From CAYXEN01 sp964464035 (GTDB lineage Bacteria > Krumholzibacteriota > Krumholzibacteriia > WVZY01): DNA of 64,000 bases. Location: contig CAYXEN010000005.1 in NCBI GenBank assembly GCA_964464035.1, positions 1-64,000 on the forward strand. Direction: 5' to 3'. Below are positions 1 to 8,144 of this stretch, one piece after another (the stretch's first letter is position 1; the number at the start of each line of letters is the position of its first letter). A program made the position numbers and the translations under genes. Under the pieces are notes generated by a model. That model searched no databases. It was not told the DNA's origin and saw only the letters and a list, made by a program, of their open reading frames with translations.

Positions 1-924
1 AACCCCGTCAGCCGTCACCGGACTCGTCGCCGCTATCGTCGACTGCGTCACGTCTGCTGAGGCGGCGGTCACGGTCACGTGGGTGGTCCCGAAGAGACTC
101 GGCGACAACCCGTCGTTGTTGAGCACGATGACGAGGTGCGAGCTCCCTCCATTCGTGTCGGTGTTCTTGTAGTCCACCAATGTGGATTCCTGCCCAGCGG
201 CAAGCGAGGTGGTGGTTATTGCCGTGGAATGATCCGAAGTCGTGAAGAACTGTCCCGCAGGAGCCGATGAGAGCAGAAAAGTCCTGTCCGCCGTAACCGG
301 CGTACGGTTCCCGTAGATATCCACGGACGCTATCGTGAACCTTATGAAGTCGCCGGCGGTCACCGTCGTATCGGCGGGAGTGAGGGTCAGGCCGAAAGGA
401 GAACCGGCAACCACGTTGAGTGTGGGTGAAGTGCCTATCGGAGCGGGATTGTCGCCGTTCGAGGGATCACTTTCGACCAGGAATTCCACCGAAGTCTGCG
501 CGGTGGTCTGAGCTGTGGCCTTGGCTCCCGAATTGGCGCCTCCTCCAGTGTCACCGTATACGATCTGTACGGTCTTTCCCGCGCCGAGTGTGGTGAGCGA
601 TACGGAAACCACGTTTCCGGCGATGGAGATACTCACTACGGCCGACGTATCGTTGCTGCTCGCGGTTACGTATCCAGCCGAGGTGGATGAAGCGGTTTGA
701 GGTGCGGTCCACCCGGAGGGGATGGTCACTTTGACGAGCCCGCTACTGAAAACCTCGCTCGACGTATAGGTGATCGTCCATGTCCCCTGCGAGCCCGCCG
801 TCACATCGGAGGAGGGTGATATTACCGCGGAACCGCTCCCCGGCGTGTCGGCCATGCTGCTGGCTGCGGAAAAGCTATAGATTGCTGATAACAGTAATAC
901 AATTGAGCTTTTTCTAAAGGGCAT
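1..924 (-). CDS. Secreted Ig-like surface protein, 3' end cut by window edge
   Basis: An open frame runs leftward from ATG at 924 to the window edge without a stop, giving 308 codons. The N-terminus is a signal peptide (MPFRKSSIVLLLSAIYSFSA). The rest is Ser/Thr/Gly-rich beta-sandwich-like sequence: a first segment of about 125 residues, then a module with the pattern SPFGLTLTPADTTVTAGDFIRFTI, which resembles bacterial Ig-like (invasin/Big) repeats. It is probably exported and surface-exposed, perhaps an adhesin, but no catalytic motif is visible and the missing C-terminus could hold a sorting domain. No strong ribosome site is seen. A sigma-54 type promoter lies about 64 nt upstream of the start by predicted transcription start. 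The open frame and signal peptide make it a real gene; the specific role is unknown. Confidence 0.8.
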   Translation of the reverse strand, partial: MPFRKSSIVLLLSAIYSFSAASSMADTPGSGSAVISPSSDVTAGSQGTWTITYTSSEVFSSGLVKVTIPSGWTAPQTASSTSAGYVTASSNDTSAVVSISIAGNVVSVSLTTLGAGKTVQIVYGDTGGGANSGAKATAQTTAQTSVEFLVESDPSNGDNPAPIGTSPTLNVVAGSPFGLTLTPADTTVTAGDFIRFTIASVDIYGNRTPVTADRTFLLSSAPAGQFFTTSDHSTAITTTSLAAGQESTLVDYKNTDTNGGSSHLVIVLNNDGLSPSLFGTTHVTVTAASADVTQSTIAATSPVTADGV

Positions 925-998
925 ATACTACTCGTTCATCAATTACGGGCAGCAACCGGGAACAACCCTCTCCCATCGAAAGCAATCCTTATATGAGC

Positions 999-1016
999 AG
1001 CAATATACATGCCCCA
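999..1016 (-). promoter_or_regulatory. Candidate sigma-54 promoter for the Ig-like gene
   Basis: The minus strand reads GGGGCATGTATATTGCT, which fits the sigma-54 pattern GG-N10-GC with a perfect -12 box (TTGCT) and a near-consensus -24 box (GGCATG for GGCACG). Predicted start is about 988, leaving a 64-nt leader before ATG at 924. Two sigma-54 activators are encoded elsewhere in the window. Confidence 0.55.
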
Positions 1017-1267
1017 GGAAACGGATTGATGACAGGACATAAGTCTATATGATTTAAGGACTAATTGCGAAAAAAACTTTCAATTATCACGCTTCCACCC
1101 GAGACCTGGGGCATTTGCACCGGCTCGAACGCCGAGCAGATCAAATCATTATACAGCAAGCAATTAGCATGCGGAGATTCACCCTCCGAAAGGCCGGTTT
1201 CAGCTACCACCTGTTTCCCTGCCACGGGGCGCTCCGACCATCTGGAACGGGTGGGGAATCGACGATC
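1017..1267. other. Intergenic region without a supported gene
   Basis: Between the sigma-54 promoter and the stop of the lipoprotein gene at 1268 I see no coding signal. The minus strand has small dyads, such as CGGAG-N7-CTCCG, and an isolated TATAAT at 1148-1153 lacking a -35 partner. No clear intrinsic terminator is seen for the operon ending at 1268. Confidence 0.5.
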
Positions 1268-1654
1268 TCAGCGGGGAGGGACCACGACCACGGAGTTCTC
1301 GCCTTCGAACCCGTCCGATACCACGACCGGGTTGCGGGGGTCAGGTATCCAATGGATACCGTCGACGACGAACTTGTATTCGTATCTTCCCGGCTTGAGC
1401 GGGTAAAACAAAGTCCATTCGCCGTCGCCGTTTTCATCCACCAGCGGGTCTGCATCCGGCATCCAGTTGTTGAAATCTCCGACTATGGACACCTTCTCGG
1501 CGTCGGGATCATAGAACTTGAATATGACCCCTCCCTCGACAAGCTCATAACCGCCCTTGAGCCTCCCACGCGGCTGGTTGTAGGAACATCCTGCAAGCAC
1601 CGTACAAACCAGGGCGATAACGATAAACCCGCTATGCACCGCAGTCCTCTTCAT
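1268..1654 (-). CDS. Lipoprotein with AMPK/CBM48-type glycogen-binding domain
   Basis: A 128-residue protein starting at ATG 1654, which overlaps the upstream stop by 4 nt (ATGA), so translation is probably coupled. Residues 1-22 form a lipoprotein signal (ALVCTVLAGC). The remainder is one early-set/CBM48 domain: VSIVGDFNNWMP, then GRYEYKFVVDG and HWIPDPRNP, matching the AMPK-beta glycogen-binding domain including the conserved Trp, Lys (YKF) and second Trp. By family knowledge such domains bind alpha-glucans or act as structural E-set modules; here it would sit on the outer membrane facing the periplasm or surface. It is the last of three consecutive genes with this domain. A longer reading frame begins upstream but lacks a signal, so this start is preferred. 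Confidence 0.85.
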   Translation of the reverse strand: MKRTAVHSGFIVIALVCTVLAGCSYNQPRGRLKGGYELVEGGVIFKFYDPDAEKVSIVGDFNNWMPDADPLVDENGDGEWTLFYPLKPGRYEYKFVVDGIHWIPDPRNPVVVSDGFEGENSVVVVPPR

Positions 1655-2076
1655 CTTATCTGCAGCACTCCGTTTCTCTCGAAGATCGATATCCGCGAGC
1701 ACCTCCCCTGCGGTCCACCCTCGACCTCCTCGTTGTTGCCCGGATCGGTGAACCACTGGTTCTCATCTACGAGAAACAGGTACAGGTATCTCCCGGGCGG
1801 AAGTCTCAAGCTTATTTCCCACACTCCGTCCCCGTCGTCATCGGACATCAAACCTATGTTGGCCTCGCCGGCGCTGCCGTCACCGCGGGTCCAATTGTTT
1901 TCCGGCCAATCCCCCCCGATCTGGACCCTCCCCGCGGAAGGCGCATAGAACCTGAACACTATATGATCGCGCTCGACTCTGGGTCCCGGAGCCGCCACCT
2001 TCCTCGAAGCGAGGTACGAACACGATGCTGCGGCCGCTATCAGGCTGCAGGCCAGGAAAAGACGTGACAACTTCAT
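1651..2076 (-). CDS. Lipoprotein with divergent CBM48-like E-set domain
   Basis: A 141-residue protein with a lipoprotein signal (LIAAAASC) followed by one CBM48/AMPK-beta-like domain: VQIGGDWPENNW, then GRYLYLFLVDENQWFTDPGN. The carbohydrate-contacting Lys found in the neighbours (YKF) is Leu here (YLF), so sugar binding may be weakened or altered. The domain is longer than that of its neighbour, with an insert (GDGSAGEANIGLMSDDDG) that looks like an acidic Ca-binding-type loop. It lies 16 nt downstream of the barrel protein gene and overlaps the next lipoprotein gene by 4 nt, so the three are surely one transcript. Function beyond an envelope glucan- or protein-binding module is not known. 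Confidence 0.82.
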   Translation of the reverse strand: MKLSRLFLACSLIAAAASCSYLASRKVAAPGPRVERDHIVFRFYAPSAGRVQIGGDWPENNWTRGDGSAGEANIGLMSDDDGDGVWEISLRLPPGRYLYLFLVDENQWFTDPGNNEEVEGGPQGRCSRISIFERNGVLQIR

Positions 2077-2092
2077 AGGCCCTCCAAGGCCA

Positions 2093-4147
2093 TTAAAATA
2101 ACACTATCCACTCCAATTTCAACATGTTCTTTTCCTGGAGTTCTGTCTCCGCGTCGATGAGATACGACTTGACGCCTTTGCCTTGTCCTCCGCTCGTCCC
2201 TCCCGCCTTCACTCGGCTCGGAAACCGCCTCGCCTCCGCGCGCAGATACTCGAGCCGACCGATGTCCCCGTACTCGTTCGTAGCAGGATCGAACATCACC
2301 GGGTCGAGCCCGAATCCCAGACTGATCTCGAGGCGGTTCGATCTCCAGCCTAGTTCGACGTAGGGGTCCACGAAAGTCCTCGTGCCGTCCCCTCCGGGAT
2401 AAGAAGCAAGCCGCCCGTCGAACTGCGCGTAGATCTTGCCCCTGAGCGGTCGATCGCAGCGCGCCCTGAGAAAGACATGCTGCAAGCGCTTTCCCTCGGC
2501 CTCGCCCAGTACTCCTCCCGTCTCGATTCTCAACTCGTCGGTATAGGGGAATGGAAAAGTCTCTCCCGCACCGGCTTCGCCCTTCTTCACTACAGCGACG
2601 CCCAGCGTGCCGTATTCACGCATGTCGAAGCCGACCATGTTCTCCACGGTCAAGACGTCATCGTAGTCCAGCCAATAATTCTCGACGGGAGAAAAGTAAT
2701 GAAAGACGCCCGGCGTCCGCCCATAGTCCTGTTGCAAGTACGACAGTGATAGAGCGAGACTCCATCCCCTGCTTTCGAACTCGGAATCGAGCCTCACCCT
2801 CTCGATCACCGCCCTGCTCCGCTCGTAGACGGGAGCATAGTAATCGAAACGCGATCGTTCGAATTCGAGGGAGAAGAAGCGTCTCTTTTCTCTCCTGAAC
2901 AGGGAGACATGCACGCGTCGGCTCTTCTGAAAACACTCCTCGATCGCCGTCGGCTCGGCATCCGCGGAAAGCGACAGCGCAGTGGGGGTCGCAAGCATCA
3001 CGGAATCCCGCGCCGTCTTCTCGAAGGAAGCCCGGCTCCATCCGTAGCCGGCCTTCAAAGAGATCCCGAACGCAAGCCGCATTTTCATCGAGAGCGTCTG
3101 TGCCGACCAGTTCTCGTGAACACCGAAAATCGTTCCCCGCATCGTGGAATCCTTCTTGGCGAGGGCAGCAATCAATCCCCGCTGCATACCCATGTTTTTC
3201 CTCCGGCCGTATCCCAGTACGAACGTCCCCGTATCCAGCACGACCTCGCCGCCCATCACGTCTTCGTCGCCGAGACTACGACTCCCGGCGCGGAGAATCA
3301 CCTCCTTCGCCGCGGACGAATCGAACGCAGCGACGTCTTCCCTGGATACTTTCGGCGCCGCGTCCGCTCGCCCCCCGCGTCTGTCGGCGTATACGGCGAC
3401 AAAGCTGATCCGGGCGAGCTTCTGTTTCAACGCGAGGCCTCTCATGCCCAGACCGAACCCGTACCTGTAAGGACCGACTCCGCCGAAGAGATGGAAAGGA
3501 TCCCGGGAAGTGAACACGGCGTAGTTGTCGAACCCGGTCAAGGTGCCGCCCGATGCCTTCGCCGTGAGGAAGCCCCTGTCGATGATGAACTCGGGATCGA
3601 AGTCGTCCAGCCGCCACGATTCGTCGTGCGTCTTGATAGCGATCCGCGATTCGATTATCTTGCCTTTCGCACCTACATAGACGTCGGCCTCGTGATCCGA
3701 GATTTCGCGCCCATCGTCGATCGCCCCCACCCCTATGCTCCTGCCGGTCACGGTGAAAGGGTTCTTTCCCCCTCCGGGTGAAACTTCTTCGGATTTGATC
3801 ATCAAGGCCCCACCCCTCTCGATCAGGTGCAGCAGGGAGCCCTTGTCCGGATCGGCCGGCGGGTTGTCCGGATCCACGATCCACCTGCCGTCGACCACGA
3901 ATTTGTAGCGATACTTGCCGGGCATGAGAAACATCGTCGCGGTGAAGCGCTCACCCTCTTTCATCATCATGTCCACAGTCGGGTTCCAGTTGTTGAAATC
4001 ACCGACCAGGAACACCTTGCCGGCATCCGGCGCCTTCAAGCTGAAGATCACCTCGTCCTCCTCGACTTTCACTCCCGCGCTCGAAGACGCCGCCGCGAGG
4101 AGAAAGATTCCCGCCAGTATCACGATCTTGCGATCGAGCACGTTCAA
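2093..4147 (-). CDS. Outer-membrane barrel protein with N-terminal CBM48 domain
   Basis: A 684-residue protein. After a signal peptide (IVILAGIFLLAAASSSAG) comes a well-conserved CBM48/AMPK-beta module (about residues 25-105: VFLVGDFNNWNP, GKYRYKFVVDG, WIVDPDNPP) that keeps both Trp and the Lys of glycogen-binding domains. Residues from about 130 to the end alternate charged and aromatic residues in beta-strand style and the protein ends in Phe (LEWIVLF), as outer-membrane barrels do. I infer a periplasmic or surface glucan-binding domain attached to a barrel. The start is TTG at 4147, overlapping the upstream stop (TTGA), with AAGGGGTGA ahead; GTG at 4141 is an alternative. It lies in a long envelope operon. 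Function is not assigned to any known family. Confidence 0.8.
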   Translation of the reverse strand: MNVLDRKIVILAGIFLLAAASSSAGVKVEEDEVIFSLKAPDAGKVFLVGDFNNWNPTVDMMMKEGERFTATMFLMPGKYRYKFVVDGRWIVDPDNPPADPDKGSLLHLIERGGALMIKSEEVSPGGGKNPFTVTGRSIGVGAIDDGREISDHEADVYVGAKGKIIESRIAIKTHDESWRLDDFDPEFIIDRGFLTAKASGGTLTGFDNYAVFTSRDPFHLFGGVGPYRYGFGLGMRGLALKQKLARISFVAVYADRRGGRADAAPKVSREDVAAFDSSAAKEVILRAGSRSLGDEDVMGGEVVLDTGTFVLGYGRRKNMGMQRGLIAALAKKDSTMRGTIFGVHENWSAQTLSMKMRLAFGISLKAGYGWSRASFEKTARDSVMLATPTALSLSADAEPTAIEECFQKSRRVHVSLFRREKRRFFSLEFERSRFDYYAPVYERSRAVIERVRLDSEFESRGWSLALSLSYLQQDYGRTPGVFHYFSPVENYWLDYDDVLTVENMVGFDMREYGTLGVAVVKKGEAGAGETFPFPYTDELRIETGGVLGEAEGKRLQHVFLRARCDRPLRGKIYAQFDGRLASYPGGDGTRTFVDPYVELGWRSNRLEISLGFGLDPVMFDPATNEYGDIGRLEYLRAEARRFPSRVKAGGTSGGQGKGVKSYLIDAETELQEKNMLKLEWIVLF

Positions 4148-5631
4148 AAGTCACCCCTTATCGACAAAGTGTACGACTTCGAATCATATCCCATGACTGC
4201 GAGGTCCGAATCTTCGAGTAGAAAAGGCGAATCTCCCAGGTACGCCCTGCCGAAACTGAAATATGCATAGATGTGCTGCGTCGGTCTGAACTCGACCCGC
4301 ATGAACACGGCGTCGTCCACGGAGGCTCTTTGCGTCAGCACCATGCGGATGTCGAAAGCGAATTCAGGATTCAAGACGATCCTGGAGTCCCAGGCGAAGT
4401 TCTTGCTGAAATAATCGGTATCGATATCCCGCGCCATGAAATGGATGCCGTTTCGCATATTCTTGCTATGGAAACTCACCGCCCCGAGAACGCGGTTGCT
4501 CCTGCTCTCGTCAAGGCGATCGGTGGTGCTCCTCGTTCCGCCGCGAAAAACGTAATCGATGCCGCCTTTCAATCCGCCGCGCAGCTCGGCTTCCAGGAAC
4601 TCCGTCTCCTCGTTCTCCGATACCGTTCTCACCACCCTTCCCGCTTCCAGCTTCCCGTCGAGGAAGACGTCACGTGCATGAACGTAGGCGGCCAACGAGT
4701 ATCCGACCCCTTCGCGGCTCCGCATTCCCAGATCGTCATGGAAGTCGCCCTTGACGGCGAAGTACCGCGGGATGAAATCCAAGACCGCCGCGGAGCCCAG
4801 CGGGATGGAATCCAGCCTGGCTTCGGCGTAGAATGCGCCGGACAGTGGCAGCACGAGGCTGAAATTGTCGCCGAGAAAGCGATCGAAATGGAAGGAACCG
4901 CGGGGGAAGAAGAGCCTCTCGTCGCCCCGGCCGGATTGCCGATAGGAAAGAATGAAAGAGGCCCGCTTGTAGAACCATGTGAGCTCGGTCTTGAAGACGG
5001 CCCTGGCCGCTTCTTCGCCGGGGGTTTCTTCGTACAGATAGGACAGGGAAAAATCGAACGGGTCGAGCGCTGCGGTCGACCTCAAGTACAGTATTCTCGC
5101 GGCTTCATCCGATTCTTCACCGACGCGCGAGGCGATGGTCCGCAATCCAAGCCGGCCGCGCCATGAAACATCGACCACGGCTCCCAGGTTGTCCCCCATA
5201 TCATCGATCGAATCGTCGTAGAGCAGTGGATCCGCCATGTCACCCGTGAAGAACCTCCTCTCGCCCTTGAAGAGGACACCCCGCAAGGCAAGCCCTTTCT
5301 CTGAGCGCTCGAACGAGTAATGCCCCTGTTCCCATTGAAAGACGCTTCGATCGACGAACGTTTCCGAATTCTCCCATCCGGAAGCCCCCTTGAGATACAC
5401 CGCGCCGAGCTTCCCCAAATCCGCTTCGAGATCCAGCATCAGCCGGGATCTATTGAGAGGAGTCGAAGTGCCGAGGTTCCATCGGAAAGGCTCGGCGGCA
5501 TGCTCGGCGTTCAGGTAGTACGTGAAGACGCCGCCCAGCTTCGCTTGGGGACGGTCGAAGCACAATCCCCGCTCCGGCAGGAAAGAAAGAACCGCCGGAA
5601 GCACGAGCAGCAACACCCTCCTACTCATCAT
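4144..5631 (-). CDS. Putative outer-membrane beta-barrel protein
   Basis: A 495-residue protein beginning at ATG 5631 (or ATG 5628), preceded by a GGGGGGAAAG ribosome site inside the end of the upstream gene. It has a signal peptide (MSRRVLLLVLPAVLSFLPERGLC) and then a long series of amphipathic strands rich in Arg, Tyr and Phe (for example GHYSFERSEKGLALRGVLFKGERRF), ending in Phe (LSIRGDF). This is typical of outer-membrane barrels. It is flanked by another barrel with a CBM48 domain downstream and a PorV/PorQ-type barrel upstream with overlapping reading frames, so the three probably act together in the envelope. No named family is recognised. It could be a porin-like channel or a structural partner for the glucan-binding lipoproteins. 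Confidence 0.78.
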   Translation of the reverse strand: MMSRRVLLLVLPAVLSFLPERGLCFDRPQAKLGGVFTYYLNAEHAAEPFRWNLGTSTPLNRSRLMLDLEADLGKLGAVYLKGASGWENSETFVDRSVFQWEQGHYSFERSEKGLALRGVLFKGERRFFTGDMADPLLYDDSIDDMGDNLGAVVDVSWRGRLGLRTIASRVGEESDEAARILYLRSTAALDPFDFSLSYLYEETPGEEAARAVFKTELTWFYKRASFILSYRQSGRGDERLFFPRGSFHFDRFLGDNFSLVLPLSGAFYAEARLDSIPLGSAAVLDFIPRYFAVKGDFHDDLGMRSREGVGYSLAAYVHARDVFLDGKLEAGRVVRTVSENEETEFLEAELRGGLKGGIDYVFRGGTRSTTDRLDESRSNRVLGAVSFHSKNMRNGIHFMARDIDTDYFSKNFAWDSRIVLNPEFAFDIRMVLTQRASVDDAVFMRVEFRPTQHIYAYFSFGRAYLGDSPFLLEDSDLAVMGYDSKSYTLSIRGDF

Positions 5632-6502
5632 CTTTCCCCCCGGGCTCGAAGGAATAACCCACGCTGAGGAGATAGCTTGTTCCCGCCTCACCCTTCGACG
5701 AAACGGCGATATCGAAGAACAACTCGCCCCTTCTTATGCGAAAACCCCCGTTCACGTTCGAACCGTCGACGCCGGAGCGAAGAACGAGGTTTTCGTGCAC
5801 GTCCGCCTCGAGCCCCACGCGGTTGCTCCATCGACCGTCTTGCGAGCGGGCACGATCGAACACGATGGTGGCCATGCGCTTCCAGTGGTAGGCGAGGCTC
5901 CAGACGTGCGTCCTTTCCAGCCTCGTCGACGTGCCGCCGGAGATCAAGTCGAACTCGCCGGGGATGACGTTTCGCACGACGTAGCCGATGCCGATGATCG
6001 GGAAGGGACGAAGGAGGACACCGAGGGACCCCGTCACAAGGGAGCCGGACTCGTGGTACCGGTCGGCGAAAGAGACCGAGGCCAAGTCGATCGTGCCTCC
6101 GAACGAGAGCGAGGCGTCCTGGCTGGTTCGAATGTAGTCCCAGGCGAAACCCAGGCTGAAGAGATTCTCCGATTCCACGCCCCTCAGCGCCAGCCGATGC
6201 CAGGCAATACCCGCCCTGGCGCCCCCCACCGGAACCGTGCAGGCGAAGGCAGTTTCATCGAGGCCATCCACGCCGTAAGGCCGCGTCGCGGTCGCAAGAA
6301 ACGAAAAGCCGGCTACACTGGTCATTCCGGCGGGATTGTAGAGAAGCGCCGAAGGATCGTCGGCCACCCCGGTGAAGGCCCCTCCCAAAGCCGCTGCGCG
6401 CGACGACACCACCAGCCTCTCGAAAAAGGCATCCGCGTGAAGCGGCAGAAAGAGGATCGCCGTGAACATCAGAAGAGCCCTGATTCCGGTCACCGCTTTC
6501 AA
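5621..6502 (-). CDS. PorV/PorQ-type outer-membrane protein
   Basis: A 293-residue protein starting at TTG 6502, 11 nt after the upstream stop; a GTG 12 nt further in is an alternative. A signal peptide (LLMFTAILFLPLHADA) precedes the hallmark AAALGGAFTGVADDPSALLYNPAGM, which is the N-terminal signature of PorV/PorQ/UPF0164 barrels of the FadL-like group. In Bacteroidota, PorV is the outer-membrane shuttle of the type IX secretion system; in wider FCB genomes this family is expanded and often lies beside secreted substrates. The gene overlaps the following barrel gene by 11 nt and follows a protein with a FlgD-like C-terminus, which fits a secretion or surface-attachment role. Exact partner and substrate are unknown. 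Confidence 0.82.
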   Translation of the reverse strand: MKAVTGIRALLMFTAILFLPLHADAFFERLVVSSRAAALGGAFTGVADDPSALLYNPAGMTSVAGFSFLATATRPYGVDGLDETAFACTVPVGGARAGIAWHRLALRGVESENLFSLGFAWDYIRTSQDASLSFGGTIDLASVSFADRYHESGSLVTGSLGVLLRPFPIIGIGYVVRNVIPGEFDLISGGTSTRLERTHVWSLAYHWKRMATIVFDRARSQDGRWSNRVGLEADVHENLVLRSGVDGSNVNGGFRIRRGELFFDIAVSSKGEAGTSYLLSVGYSFEPGGKDDE

Positions 6503-6513
6503 TTCGAACCTGT

Positions 6514-7653
6514 CTACCTGATGAGCGCAAAAGCTTTTCTGGCGATCTGCGATCGCCCGCGGCCGCTCGAAGAGATCTCGAGTACTATCATGTAGATGCC
6601 TCCGGCGGCCGGGGAGCCTCCGGCGTCCCTTCCATCCCAGGCGCTGCTCAACGTGCCCGAGTTGCCGGTTTTCAGCTCCCTGCCGCTGAATAGAACCCGG
6701 ACCAATCTTCCCGAGGAAGAGAATATCGACGCACTCGCGAGCGCCGTTGCCCCGCCGCCTCCCGCCGACGAGACCTTGAAGCGTATCTTCTCTCCCTTGT
6801 CCGGAGAAAAAACTTTCCTGTCGATCCGCAGGTTCACTTGCGGCGAATAGGCTTCTCCGGTATTGATCCTCGCGAACGAAACTGCATCCCTGGGACACGA
6901 TCCCACATCGAGAAAGCCGTCGCCGTCCCGATCGAGCTCCACATCAAGGAAGTTGTCGAGGGTCGCCGTTCGGGTGGAATCGCTGTCCAGTATGATGCCG
7001 GAGTCCGGGGCTACGTCACCGACGCCGGTTCCGTCGCCCCCTGATATGCAAGCGAGCAACCGCAGGCGCATGTTCCGCCTCGGAAGTTGCAGGGCGCCTC
7101 CTGCAAGAACGAAATCCCCCAGTTCGCTCCAGGGGACCACGGCTTCGAATCCTCCCGGCACAGACGTCCCTGTGCCGAAGGCCGCTTCGAAATCCTCTCC
7201 GTCTTCTAACACGTCGGTTCCCGTGCATGAAACCACGGCGGCTTCGGACGTCCCGCCCGGTCGGTGATGCCACAAGAGCAGGTCGACGGAAAGATTCGTG
7301 AGGACGATGTTTCTTCGCAGGAGTCGAAAATCTGAAAGATCACCCAGCCCGCCGCAAGACAGGTCGCAGAGAACGATAACGGTTCCATCGGCGACTCGAG
7401 CGTTAACTCCTATGTATAGATTGTAGTCGTCCCACGTCAGCGCAATCCTTTTTATGTCGTTGTTCGATCCCCACCGGGAATCGTTTCCGGTCTCGATCAC
7501 GCTCGTGGAGTCGTCGAGCACCCACTCGCACCGGCTGTATTCATCCAGTATTCCATCAGGGTGTACGCGATCCCGAATATCGTGCCCGGTTTGGGCAGAG
7601 GAAACTGTAGGCAAGCAGACGAGGAGCAGAATCAGCGAGAGACGGGGCGGCAT
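6514..7653 (-). CDS. Secreted protein with FlgD-like C-terminal domain
   Basis: A 379-residue protein with a signal peptide (LSLILLLVCLPTVSSAQ). The first 240 residues resemble a DOMON/CBM9-type beta-sandwich (DGILDEY...ALTWDDYNLYIGVNA...GGFEAVVPWSELGD), a pattern found in secreted carbohydrate-binding or sensing modules. After an acidic segment (LDRDGDGFLDVG), the last 90 residues form the FlgD Ig-like module (SSSGRLVRVLF...AWDGRDAGGSPAAGGIYMIVLE) that serves as a cell-surface sorting tail in FCB bacteria. It lies 2 nt after a DUF4388 gene and 11 nt before the PorV-like gene, so it may be exported with the help of that barrel. The fold of the first half is only a pattern-based guess. Confidence 0.78.
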   Translation of the reverse strand: MPPRLSLILLLVCLPTVSSAQTGHDIRDRVHPDGILDEYSRCEWVLDDSTSVIETGNDSRWGSNNDIKRIALTWDDYNLYIGVNARVADGTVIVLCDLSCGGLGDLSDFRLLRRNIVLTNLSVDLLLWHHRPGGTSEAAVVSCTGTDVLEDGEDFEAAFGTGTSVPGGFEAVVPWSELGDFVLAGGALQLPRRNMRLRLLACISGGDGTGVGDVAPDSGIILDSDSTRTATLDNFLDVELDRDGDGFLDVGSCPRDAVSFARINTGEAYSPQVNLRIDRKVFSPDKGEKIRFKVSSAGGGGATALASASIFSSSGRLVRVLFSGRELKTGNSGTLSSAWDGRDAGGSPAAGGIYMIVLEISSSGRGRSQIARKAFALIR

Positions 7654-7655
7654 CT

Positions 7656-8144
7656 CTACGGGCTTCCTTCCGATTCGTCCAGGCGCTTGAGGCCCTCGAG
7701 CATCAAGTGATCAAGAGGTATATCTATGGAAATCTCCAGCGCCTTGGGTTTCCTGCCTTGTTTGAAAGCGAACTTTCCCACGCGCCACTTGACGACTTCG
7801 TAGACGACTTCCTTGATCTGCTCTTCCAGTGCATGTTTCAGCACCTTCTCATCGAGCACGCCCTCATCCATGAGTACGCGCCCGATTTTCTTCTTGCTCG
7901 TCTTCTTCGCAAGGGCCCTTTCGAGCTGGTCGTCCGATATATATCCTTCACGCACCAGGTATTCACCCAGCCTGGTCGGCCTGTCCGCTATCTCCGCGAA
8001 GGTGAGCTTGCCTTGATCGAAATAGACGGAAGCCCTGTTGTCCTTTTTCTCGAGAATGAGTTCGCCCGTGCACATGGCGAGATTCAGGATCTGGAAAACG
8101 AAGATGGGTTCGAACACACCTAGATTGCCTCTCAGGTCCATCAT
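7656..8144 (-). CDS. DUF4388 protein with MshEN-like c-di-GMP-binding repeats
   Basis: A 162-residue soluble protein whose ATG at 8144 overlaps the upstream stop (ATGA). Residues 3-50 match the DUF4388 (PatA N-terminal) pattern: GNLGVFEPIFVFQILNL, then GELIL and VYFDQGKL. Residues 58-105 hold two tandem copies of the MshEN pattern RLGxxLxxxGxxxxxxLxxAL: RLGEYLVREGYISDDQLERAL and IGRVLMDEGVLDEKVLKHAL. In MshE-type ATPases these repeats bind cyclic di-GMP, so this could be a small c-di-GMP receptor; the second copy lacks the leading Arg-Leu. DUF4388 proteins are common in two-component and motility regulation. No TM segment or enzyme motif is visible. The assignment of nucleotide binding is inference. 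Confidence 0.75.
   Translation of the reverse strand: MMDLRGNLGVFEPIFVFQILNLAMCTGELILEKKDNRASVYFDQGKLTFAEIADRPTRLGEYLVREGYISDDQLERALAKKTSKKKIGRVLMDEGVLDEKVLKHALEEQIKEVVYEVVKWRVGKFAFKQGRKPKALEISIDIPLDHLMLEGLKRLDESEGSP

Noticed and set aside
1017..1267. Possible c-di-GMP-I or other riboswitch before the Ig-like gene
   Set aside because: Small dyads occur, but the conserved GEMM core sequences are absent and the sigma-54 promoter lies downstream of this region, so it would not be in the leader.
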